64,000 nt of DNA from Hirudinaria manillensis. Lineage: Eukaryota; Annelida; Clitellata; Hirudinida; Hirudinidae. How positions within the stretch are numbered: the first letter of the stretch is position 1; each line of letters starts with the position of its first letter. The DNA lies in assembly GCA_034509925.1 (NCBI GenBank), contig CM067533.1:7322535-7386534 (forward strand), in the 5' to 3' direction. The notes under the pieces are model-generated. The model was given only the letters and a program-made list of their open reading frames with translations. It ran no database searches and was not told where the DNA came from. The position numbers and the translations under genes were made by a program. Shown here piece by piece: positions 48,859-59,818 of this stretch.

Positions 48859-51800
48859 CTATAGTTCTTCTACGGTCACTGGTGTCTTGACTTTCTTCTT
48901 CTTTTTAACTTTGATTTCTGCAGAAATTCCACTCGGAGAAACTTCCAAAGTCCTTTCCAAGTCATTCTGGATCGTCTCAGCCCTCTCATGGACGGCAGGG
49001 ACTTGTTCGGAATCCTCTCCTGTCGACATTTTGGTCCTTCGTCTTCTAGCTTTCGGCTTCACTATGGCGCTGTCGACAACGTCCAAAGAAATTGGGCCGT
49101 GTGGTTGTGGATCGGGACTCAAATTCACTGCTGGTTCAGCATCGCCCAAGTTGTGTCCTGATTTTTCCTCTAGGATTTTCTTTTTCCTTTTAGCGGGGAC
49201 AACTTGTGCTTTGAGGTTCATGTTCTTCATTGCATCGTCGACTTCCTTCTCCACGTCGTCGACTACTTTGTGAATGGACCGTGGTTGCTGCGTATCGCTG
49301 ACGACCTCGCCGTTTAAGGGTATCGGAACGCCCCGAGGAAAAGCTTCTGGCTTGCGGCCGGCGGGAGACAATTGATCATCAGCGTCATCGTCGTCATTAG
49401 GAACCTCCGTCTGTGATTTGTTAATTTGCCTCTGGGCGAAACCCACAGCCGAATCTATTACCGGTTGAGTTACTGATTTAACGGTCTGTTTTTTGTCTTG
49501 ACCTATGACCTTCGAAACCCCTGTTGCTATGGTTTCGGTGATTTGTTCGGCGTTCGTTTCCAGCGTCGCAACGGCCAATGATTTTGCGTCAACAATGGAA
49601 CCGTTGGAATTCAATTTCTTCGTCTTCTTCACCTGGGAATAAATTGGTTCTGCTTCGTTTGAAGTTGGAAATTCCTGGTTGAGTTTCGAAACTCTAGCTT
49701 TCGTCTGCTGTTCACCGACTGTTTCGTAGTGGCCTTCCGTGGATTCGGAGATTTTCTTTTTCTTCTTTCTAATTTTCGGAACGACGACTTTTTGAGCAGC
49801 CATGCTGTCTCCAATCTCTTCGTAAATGTCGTTCGACTTTCCATATTCTTCGTAACCTGTGGACGAGAGTATCGAATGAGTTTTCTCTTTGACGGATGGT
49901 TGTTGAATTTCTGCCTGAATTCGCTTCTCTGCTTCGATTCTTCTTATTTCTTCTTCCTTCAGCTTGGAACTTTTGTTCGAAATTGTTTCCAAAACTCTTC
50001 GAATGTCTGAGGAAAATTGCAAAAATTGAATTAGAACTGATAAAATAATCGACAAAATTAAATTAATTTGATTAATTAGAGTAAAGACTTATTAATAAAT
50101 AATTGATACTTTCCTGTTCTAACCTTTTGATGAGGACTGATATTGCCGAACAATCTGATAATCAAAGCTTCCCTTGTCCGAGAAATTGGAGTCGAGATTG
50201 GCCTTCAACAGAATTTCAACCATGGCCATGTCTCCCAAGTCTGAGGCCATTATGAGACACGTTCTTCCGTCTGATACCATTTTGTCCACTGCCGCTCCTT
50301 TCTGAAAAAGTAATTTCGAAATAATTTAAAATTACATTTAACTATTAAAGTGACCGTGATTTAAAGTTAATACAGATTAAAATCGAAAGTGTTCATATCG
50401 ACTAAAGATTTAAATTATTTATTGCTTGTTATAATCAATACTTCTGAGAACAGATAATATAATATAAATATTTAATTAGAAAAAAGTTCAATACGTAATT
50501 TAAAAGAAATGTTCAAATCGGCTCACAGAGATCAGATATTCGACAATTTTCGGTTGCTTTTCTATGACTGCAATGCCGATAGGCGTGGCATCGTTGAAAG
50601 CCGGATTGATCTGTTCGATATCAGCCCCCTGGGAGATCAGGAACTCGACCATCCTCACGTTGCCCCATCGACAGGCCTCGCCCAACGTTGTCCTGCCTCC
50701 TTTGCCTACTTGGTTTGGTTTAGCACCTGTTATGTTATGCAGTTTGTATGATACACTCTTGTATATAAAACGTTTTCATTCAATCCTTAAGCTAAAAAGC
50801 CGTTAGATTAGTTAATTACAAAATTTGCACGCGTTTCAGGCAAACAAAATTACATCGAGTTCCTGATTAAATACAACAAAATATTATCAATTACAAATAT
50901 TATCACTGCAAATTTTGATAAATGTTAGTTTTGCGGTTACCATTTTTGATAAGCATCTTGATTATGTCGAAAGTGGAAGTGTCGTGAGCCTTTGCAGCAA
51001 CTGACAGCGGTGTCAGGCCCACGTCACCCAGCATATCATCGTTTTCAGATTCTGATAACCTAATTTTTTTAAAACCAATTCTTAGTGTAACAATGCTAAG
51101 GAAACGTAATGTCATTATAGGACACTAATATCTTATACTTACATATTAATGACTGGCAAGAAAAATACATGCTTTGAATGTATGCTTTAGTTGGCTCAAG
51201 TTAATTTAGTTAATATGTAAATAAGTTAAATAAACTACCTCGTTGGGATGTTGGCATTTTCGAAAGACATGTTCAAATCCAAGTGAGGATCGTAGTCCAG
51301 AAGATCCTTGATTTCCTTTCTGTCTGGCCTCTCAGCCATGACGCATCTGTAGAGATCAGTCATGGCAAGCATTTTCATCAAGTGGTTGTGATCCGCCCCT
51401 GCACACAGAAGCATCGCTATGCACTCAGTGTCTCCATTCAATATGGCTATGTCGAGAGCCGTCAGTCCGAAGGTGTATTCGGATTCATCCACGTGACATC
51501 CTGCGTCTAAGAGTGCCCTTAGGGAGAAGGCAAAGTTTTCACAAATCATCTGAACTTCCTGCTCTTTTTCTGAGTCCAAAGGAGGAGCAGGTTCGTTCAG
51601 TGGCATAGCCGTTATCGACGTCTCAGCAGTGGTTCCTTTGCCTGTAAGTGCACGAACCTGTTAGGTTATAGTTCGTAGTTCAAACCTGAAGATTCTCCAA
51701 AAACTCACCGTGTTTCGTTCCAAGTTTCCCTCCGCACGATAGAATTGAGTCAAGGAATCCTGATTTCTTGTGCGTCATGGTATTGGTCAACTTCTCTTTC

Positions 51801-53268
51801 CTGTATTTGGCTGCTACGTCGATCTTGTGCTTCATGACTTCCTCTTCGCTCCACAAATCCTCACTGTCGGTCCTTCTGAACATGGAGCTGACCTTTGCTC
51901 CCAAGTCTTCCAGGAGTTGACCTGTCTGCTCGATGGAAGTGTCCAGGAAGCAACCGTTAAGGAACGTCGATCTGTTGGCGTTCGACCAATCCATCAATAC
52001 CGTCTTCATATTCCTTCGATTAAGACCGTAGTGGGCGGTGCTGTAGCGCCCTCTTTCTGTGATGCTGTCAATCTGCGACTGCTTTCCCAGTACGGAGAGG
52101 TGTATGGGAGTGTGACCGAAGTTGTTGACTGCGTCCTTGACCCTGGCGCCTGCCTGGAGAACCATCTTCAACAGTTTCTCGTTTCCGTATCCGGAAACCA
52201 AGAGGAAAGCGTTCATTCCGAGGACGTTGGAAATGTTCACGTCCGTGCCTGCTTGGAGAAGGAGCGTCACCACGGGAGCCGATCTGCTGCCTGGAAAAGT
52301 TTTATTCATGAGTTTGATCAAATGCCGATCGAGACTTTGAGAAAAACATGTTGTAAATTTTCCTTCTCTTCTGGACAAAGATCAATGTATGACTACTACC
52401 TACTGAAATGTACTTGGACTAGATTGATGAATTCTTATGTGTAATGCATTCAAATAAAACAATGCACCTAATATTTTTTCCGAAACAAACAAAAAGAAAG
52501 TGAGTAATTAGGCCTCACCAACATGCTTTCCTAGCGATTTATTGGCAAAAAATCAACCAAAAGTACCTCCGAAACAGTAGCCCAGGGCTGTACTCCTCTG
52601 AACATCGGTTTTCTTCACGTCCGCTCCGCTTTCTAGGAGTAGTTTCACGACTGAGGCGTGGCCGTGGAAGGAGGAGGTCATGAGGGCGGTTGTCTTCAGG
52701 TTAGCGAATGTTGCGTCGACATCAGCTCCGTGTTTCAGGAGCGTCTATGAAATGCAAATCAAGCAATGCCTGACAATCGAATTACAGTAGTTGACAAACA
52801 GATATCAACCACTCAAGGGCATTTCATCGATCAACCGAACTCTGACCTATAAAGGTATTAGTCCGACTACGCTTTTGTACTTATTAGCAATCTCTACCTT
52901 GACTAATTCCTCTTTGTTCAGTGCAGCGGCCAGAGCCAGAGGTGTCATGTTGAGGTGTTGGGGGTCCAAATCGTCCATAAACTTTCCATCCAGGTTTTTC
53001 CCGCCTTGACCGCATAGTTCATCCAACTGGAACAGCAATCAGTGTTATTAATGAGGGAAACCAAGTGTAACACAAATCCTCTTTCTCATAATCACTATCT
53101 TCCTGCCATACTCTCTCTTTTCGCTATATCCGTCTCTCTCTCTTTTGCTACGCAATGATTAATAGAAATTAATGGTCGATTAGGTATTACCTTGTGGATG
53201 TCGTCTTGTATGATTGCAAAGTGGATGTCTACCAAATCGTCACATTCATTCGTAAGCAAAGACTCATC
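48859..53268 (-). CDS. Ankyrin-repeat scaffold protein with charged, tyrosine-motif C-terminal tail (5' exon missing)
   Basis: Exons at about 53193-53268, 52899-53030, 52567-52745, 51708-52291, 51236-51640, 50938-51060, 50522-50727, 50124-50302 and 48859-50007. At least eight ankyrin repeats are visible, in two blocks: ALMTSSFHGHASVVKLLLES, APVVTLLLQAGTDVNI, NEKLLKMVLQAGARVKDAVN, then after a polar linker ALDIAILNGDTECIAMLLCA, TPLSVAAKAHDTSTFDIIKM, GEACRWGNVRMVEFLISQGA, TPIGIAVIEKQPKIVEYLIS and DLGDMAMVEILLKA. A 380-residue tail follows, rich in Lys, Glu and Ser, with short KKKKK runs. It carries IYEEI (49812-49826), HYETV (about 49718-49732) and IYSQV (about 49631-49645), and ends TPVTVEEL. 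There is no death, SOCS, kinase or MYND domain. I do not recognise an orthologue. The first exon visible starts in phase 1 (DESLLTNECDD), so a start-codon exon lies further right and was not found. Confidence 0.8.
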
Positions 53269-53289
53269 TGAAAACAAATACAAAAGCAA

Positions 53290-54812
53290 ATAATTAACTT
53301 AATCAGTCACCAAATCAAATCTTTTTTTCATATTAAACAGACGCATAATTCGCATGAACTGCTGCACGTAACGGAAAAACCTTCGAATTTTTCAGAAGAA
53401 TCCATTTCCAGTTCTGATAGTGCTTTTTATTCCTTTTGATTCCGTCGCTTTCAGAAAAGTTTTTGTCGTTTTTATTCACTCACTTAAATGCCATCTCACA
53501 CGCATATCGCTCGTTGTTTTGATGCTCAACAAAGTACAGGTGTGGCCTCTCAGGTGCTAATTCGGGTACATTAATTCGTAAACAACATTTCAATCAAAAT
53601 CAAAGTATATTGTTTATTTAAAATATATTTGACGATTAGAAAACGTTATTTGGCATTTGTAAAATAATTGGAGTTATTGGTCGAAAAAATCATTTTATTT
53701 TGAAATCATTGGAGACCTTTGTTCATTGAAAGGAATTTCGTTAAGAAAATGTGGTCTTCGAGTGTAACATTTAAATTTTTAATAATAGAATTCAATATAA
53801 ATTAATTGTTAAAGCTTTTAAAATCAAATTGCCCATATTAAAGAACATGCAGCCGAAAAATAGTTGCTCCACATAGAAATTGTGAACCTGTCCGTTTTTT
53901 TAAGATGTTCGCTAGGGGAAAGTTATTCAAATATTATAATATTGTATTACATTATTATTAGTACTATTAGTATTATTAAATATTAATAATTTATTTTATC
54001 TTAAACAACCGTTTAAATTTATTTTTTAAAACGCCCACAGAAAGATTGAAAGATTCTTAAATTAATCTCAAATAAATAAACTGCAAACATGTTAATCGAT
54101 GTTAGCCTTAAAATTCAAAATCTCAAGAGTTCTTGAATCTTTAGTGAATAATTACCTGGGGTTTTAAAAACTTACCTTTTTAAACTTATTTGCAACATAA
54201 AATAAAACGATTTTTTGTAAAATAGTTTATCAAGTTTCAGAAATTCGTTTTGGTAAAAGCAATCAAGAGCTTAAACAAAGAAATGGCACAGATCCAGTTG
54301 AACTGGCAGAATTGACAAATACTGGCCTTAGCAAAGTGCAAGTGCACGAAGATTGACATTCGTTTATACCTTGGGATATTTTTGCACCATTTGAATACCT
54401 AATGCAAGCAATCAACATAGCCAATTCTAATCTCATAGCCATTCTGTTCTCAAATAATCTGCAATCTTAAATCTGAATTTTCGTTTAAGCACGGCATCAC
54501 GGAAGCTTTTGTTCAACCATTTTCACGGTGTTCCTTCTCAGTGGGGCTCGTGACAGAACGAGTTTGGTTGTTAAATGTATCGACTTTTGCCAACACGTGG
54601 CCGCACTCTTCTTAGCTAACCTACCTACAATACGAGGCGATTCTTTGTCAGCAATCGGCACCGGTGCTAATTTTAGCCAAGCCAATTGTCAGGCTTTGAC
54701 GTGGAAGTTCCTCGTTAAAAGGTGCGGATTGTTTATTTTGCAAGGGAACATCAAATAAAGTCGCCACAAATCGATATATACTGCCAAAGGATTTGACTTG
54801 ATCTTTTACAGC
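53290..54812. other. Head-to-head intergenic region, ankyrin scaffold (-) and SH2 adaptor (+)
   Basis: About 1.5 kb that should hold both promoters and the missing first exon of the ankyrin gene. The only coding-like stretch is the small open frame at 54263-54442 (-), listed separately. Otherwise AT-rich sequence. Confidence 0.5.
54263..54442 (-). CDS. Doubtful small open frame, signal-peptide-like, 59 residues
   Basis: A complete frame from ATG at 54440-54442 to TGA. It opens MAMRLELAMLIACIRYSNGA, a hydrophobic start, followed by five-residue-spaced cysteines (NECQSSCTC) and a Ser-rich end. It would suit a small secreted peptide, but a frame of this size is common by chance. No homology is recognised and it lies in a promoter region. 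Confidence 0.12.
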   Translation of the reverse strand: MAMRLELAMLIACIRYSNGAKISQGINECQSSCTCTLLRPVFVNSASSTGSVPFLCLSS

Positions 54813-57800
54813 ATGAGTTGCAGCACGCTGTCGTCAGAAATGGTTTCTCAGTGGACTGTCCAGGAGGTGGCCGAGTGGTTTTCCGAGGTTTGCGAGTAAT
54901 ACTTGGAGTGAAAATTATATTTCAACATCAAACAACTTAAATATTATAATTACTTTTATATTAATCTTTACAAATCAGTGTAATGCAATTTGGAGTGTTA
55001 TTGCCATCCATTACTTAATTAAACAATGACTCAAGCGTGATGATTTGAATCAGGATACTGAGAGACCCCAAGTTTAAAAAATTAAAAATATACATCTCAT
55101 TCCAGAATGGTTTGGGCAGCGCCAAGCGATACATAAAACAGCACAAAATCGATGGACAGAAACTTCTGGTAAGATACGAGATTAAATTTACATAAATTGA
55201 TATTTTCAAACTCAATATTTTTAATGGTATTTTTAAATTCTATGTTTTAGCTGAATTCATCTCAGTCAAAGAAAGAGTTGTTCGGAATGAACGAGAAACA
55301 AACGCGGTTAGCGTCGAATTGAGCAGACCATTCCAGCGTTACATTATTATTAGTAATTGATGTATTTTTAAGTAACACGTTTTTTAATTACCCGTTAGTT
55401 TGTTGTAATATTAAATTTATAATCTTGTTTCGAAGAAATTATTTGTTCTCTTTTCAGAGATCTGTTATCAAAACTGAGCCAAATTGGAATATACAACAAT
55501 TATCGTTAGCTTTTATCGTATTTTTAAAATTTATTTTCAAGCCATTATTGACTTACCTAGTCTTTGCTGTTTTTGATTTGAAGCACTTATGATTTCTTCT
55601 GCTTTGTTGACAGCGTCGGATGATAGCTTCGACGAGGTTTATCAAGTAAAAGTTTTACTTATTACATTCTGATTTGTGTGATTTAGACTGTTGCATTAAT
55701 TTATTACTTATTATTTCTTCATTTTAGTCTTCTGACGGTGATTATGAAGAGGGTGAGTTAGCTAGAGTAGATGACTTCTAACATTACTTCAAATGTGGTG
55801 TTGTTTTTATACATTATTGTTTTTTTGTTGCTAATTTGATGTTCCAATTTTTACTCAAATATTTTTTTTTCAGAAACTAATCTCTCTAAAGTAGGTTTTC
55901 TATGTAAGCTGTATTGCGATAATTTTGTATATTCTAAACGACTTAAAATAGGGCAAATCCCTGTGTGGATATTTGGATCCAAACGCGTCTGAGTCGCAGA
56001 CAGATTTCTCTTCGAAGGATGACGTCGTGAGTTTGGGACCTCCCGAACTTCCTCCCAGAACCGCACCTCACACCAAGGGCTACAATATGGAACTTAATCC
56101 TTGGGAAACCAATTCCCCTCAAAGCGAAAAGAAGGTGAAAATAAACGAGGAAAGTATTATTTTATCAGATACTCGTAAGTTCAGTGGCAGCACCTCTCCA
56201 CTCGATGAAGATTTTGATGAAGAGTACGAACCAGTAGTAAGATTTTGACTGATTCATCCAAACTAAACTTTGACAGAAAAGTAATAATGATTGATCATAG
56301 GTCACTATTTATTGCGATAAATTTCTAAATGTATTTATCCGTCCACTCATAGGACGAAGTTACAGATGCTCTCAAATTCGGTAAGTAAAGTTATATCCAC
56401 TTATTGTCCCATGCTCTGAATTAGCCAAATTAATTGTGAAAATGATGTAACGAAATGTTTTCATCAAAACCAGTGTCACAATTACAAACATATGTAGGCT
56501 AGTAATTTTAAAAACTGTTATTGATTAATTATTTTGTTAAATTATTGATTAATAATGGGTTCTTAATGTGCCATCAGATTTCTCAAGATCGTCTTCCTCA
56601 AAGGTTTGTATTTCATTTCCCAACTCCAAAAGCATGTTTTTTTTTGTATAATTAGTGATTTTGTGATTCAATTTTTGTATCAACTCATCCATATTGTTTA
56701 TTGACAGTCCCAAATTCAGCTTCCAAAACTTCCACCTCAAAAACACGAGCCCGGTAAGAGCGGTGCGTAATGACAACATGACAACTTAAACCATTGGGAA
56801 TTCTAACTTAATACTGTATTTATTTATTTAATCAATTTAATTAATTATTTATTATAGACTTTCCTTGCAAGCCACCACCGAACTTGCCCATGCCTCCTGC
56901 AAAGGTCAGTGTTGTTATGGAATTTTCTTTCAATATCAGTCAGCTAATGGATAACCTATTGATGGCATAACCATTTACTAAGATATATTTTGTTTAAAAT
57001 AGCTTGTTATTGTGCTAGTCACAAACCAATGGGAATGGCCTCTGGTTTTACAGTTTTTTTTATCGTAATAAATAGTGAATTTTATTCCCACTTTGTATAC
57101 TGCTTGTCATTAATACTAATTATTATAATTAATTTATAACTTGTTGGTATTTATCATTTCTGATCTTGCAGACTCAAATTCTATCCCCTCCAAAGCTTCC
57201 GCCACTGAGGAAGCAACCAAGTAAACTGAGGTTTATAAGTAGAAAATGGGGAAAATTGTTTAGGGAAGGATTAATAATAATAATAACAATATAATAATAA
57301 TATTATAATAATGTAATAATAATAATAGTATAACTGATATTGTCATCATTATTATTATTAATATTATTATTACTATTGTCATTGTTACACTGAATACAGG
57401 TGACACAAATGATGGATTGGAGTATGAAATTTTGGAAGAAGATTTACAGAAGGCATCAGCTACCTTTATATTCATATAAATCTCATGTATTTGTATACTT
57501 TAAACCCATTTTCCATTATTATACATATTATATTATATAAAATTAATTGACTAGATATAATGTTCACATTACCTAGTTCATATGTTTTTATTATATAATG
57601 TAACTTAATGTTTTAATATTTATATATAACCAAACTCAAGTTCTAGCATTTATTACAATTTGATTCGTGTTTCAATATTCAACATAATTTAACTTAATTT
57701 TAATTTTTAAAATTTAATTAGGCACCTTCTCCTCCTCCCAGACCTAAAGCACAAGCAGAGCCAGGTCTTTTTTTTTAACGAATTACTATAAAATACTATA

Positions 57801-58742
57801 AAATGGCACAAATAATTATGATATGCAGAGTGAAACATCAAAGTCTGTTGTCTGCTGTGATTGAAAGTATCCGTTAATCGCAGATTGGCAAGTGAATGTC
57901 GGGTCTCCTCAAAGCATTCCTAACTCCTTCCAAGATGCTCAGCCAGGATTAATAGTACCTCAAAAGTATCGGGCTCCGTGCGTGCCCGGAATGCCCAGAA
58001 TTGAAATCAACGATTTGACTGCAGTGAAGAATCAATTGAAAACAAGACCTACAAAAGAAGCTCCGCCGGAAGGGCCGAAGCGTTCGGAGCCTTTGGCCGT
58101 TCCCCATATTGCAAAACCGACAAAGCCGAAAGTATTATTTTATCAGATTGACCAGATCCAAACGAATGCACCTGTCCTGCCACCCGCCGAGAAAGCAAAC
58201 GTTGGCAAAGCAGCTGTTCTTCCGCCGAAGAAGGTGGCTCCTCCGTCTATTCCCGTGCGTGCAAATGATTTAATTAAAATCATTTTAATGCTCTGATTTA
58301 ATTAAAATCTAATGCTAAAGTGTTTTATTCACAAAACAGATTGCAAAGAGAAGTACCACGGCAAAGGTCACTGACTCACAAATCTCTACTCCGCAAGATC
58401 GGTTTTTGGTTGGATCTTTAAGTAGCATTACTCAATATGCTATTTTTATGCAAAATAAATTTATACCTCCTCACCATAAATACTCAACAAAGGTTAATGG
58501 AACATCAAATTTGATAACATAAATTCTTTATCAGGTTTCTTTGGAAGATGAGAAATGGTATCAAAATGTTACCAGAGTGGAGGCAGCAGAGAAATTAAAA
58601 ACCATCGGAAAGGTCAGTCGACCAAACAACTTCTTAAAAAAACTGTTTTCATTGCAAATTTAGCAGTACTAGGAACCAGTAAACTTAATTGTAATATTTT
58701 CAATAGATGAAAGCCTTTATTGTATAGAAAATTTCAAAGTCA

Positions 58743-58776
<34 letters not shown>

Positions 58777-59421
58777 CAATAATAAAAATCTAGTTATTAT
58801 ACCACTACAACAACAATCATTCGAAATTCCATTCACGGAAACATTTTCTACATTCAGAATGGTGCGTTCATAGTTAGGCCAAGCACGAGAGAAGAAAACA
58901 AGCCCTACGTTCTGGCCGTTTACGTGGATGGAGACATAAAAAACATCCCCATCAGAAGAATACCAGATGGCAAGTACGCATTGGGCAAAGGAAAACTAAA
59001 CGAAGAAGTAAGTTAATAATTAACTGTTCTACGACAATTATTAAACAACAAAATATTTTATTCCCTCAAATTAACTGGCACTTACCTAATCTGCCATTCC
59101 TTCAACACTCAACATCCAAATCACGTACACTCACGAGGCATACAACTTGTACGATACAAAACATGTTCTAATACAAAGACCTAATTACCTTGTTTTCAAC
59201 CTTCTAACCCTCTCCCAAGCATATTAATCGTACATAAGCTCATAATCATGATCATGATCATGCTGATAATTACATGCAGATTTAAGCAATCCCAATTGTT
59301 TCAGACCTTTGGATCCATCTCGGAACTGGTTGGTCACTTTTCCCAGAGGAAGATTGACATTACGACTCCGGAAGGAGTCAAGGCAGTGACTCTTGTCAAC
59401 ACTTACAGCCAAAACAGATGA
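54813..59421 (+). CDS. SLP-76/BLNK-like adaptor: SAM domain, Tyr/Pro-rich linker, C-terminal SH2
   Basis: Twenty exons close exactly in phase to 544 residues: 54813-54887, 55106-55168, 55251-55306, 55458-55504, 55614-55645, 55728-55752, 55874-55890, 55952-56236, 56353-56380, 56578-56603, 56708-56753, 56858-56904, 57172-57220, 57400-57452, 57722-57764, 57884-58254, 58340-58366, 58535-58612, 58858-59007, 59305-59421. Residues about 9-66 are a SAM domain (WTVQEVAEWFSENGLGSAKR, ELFGMNEKQTRDLLSKL). The linker holds acidic tyrosine motifs (DEVYQ, DYEEE, EEYEPV, LEYEIL) and Pro-rich SH3-ligand-like stretches (ELPPRTAP, LPKLPPQK, SPPPRPKAQ). The SH2 domain starts near residue 438 (KWYQNVTRVEAAEKL, GAFIVRPSTREENKPYVLAV, IKNIPIRRIPDGKYALG), with the phosphotyrosine-binding Arg in FIVR at about 463. 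In vertebrates such adaptors are phosphorylated by Syk-family kinases and assemble PLC-gamma, Vav and Nck. One intron (after 57452) uses a GC donor. Confidence 0.9.
57270..57385. repeat. AAT/ATT simple repeat in adaptor intron
   Basis: AATAAT followed by TTATTATTA runs in the intron between exons 57172-57220 and 57400-57452; the two halves are roughly complementary and could fold back. Confidence 0.75.
58746..58776. repeat. (AAT)n microsatellite in adaptor intron
   Basis: About ten AAT units in the intron just upstream of the SH2 exon 58858-59007. Confidence 0.9.
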
Positions 59422-59818
59422 CCCGACCTAAGCATCTTAATATCTCTCTTATCACATTCTTTTTATTATTTCAAACAATTTTCAAACATTTTTATTATTT
59501 CGGTCAGAATTTGTAATTATATTTTTGTTGGAAAGAAATTGTTGAGTATAAGTTTTCATATTATGCTGCATTCAGCGGATGAACAAGTCGGTCCTCGAGA
59601 TAATATCAACGAAATACCTTAATTACTTAATTAGGTGGTGCACAGTGTTTATTTCTATATACCAAACTGATTCAACCATAATTTTGTGAACGATTGGAAG
59701 CAACTGAAGAGAAACTTTGTACCAACAGAATGCCATAAGCCACCAAAAGTTGAAAACAATGATACGCGATATGCGAAAAGTTCCAACCCGGAGATATTTC
59801 GTATAGATTCGGTAGACT
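59422..59818. other. Convergent 3' region of adaptor and malate dehydrogenase
   Basis: About 400 bases between two stop codons on opposite strands. No gene seen. Confidence 0.5.

Noticed and set aside
51770-52444. 224-residue plus-strand frame opposite the ankyrin exons
   Set aside because: It is antisense to clear ankyrin repeats, with no recognisable domain of its own.
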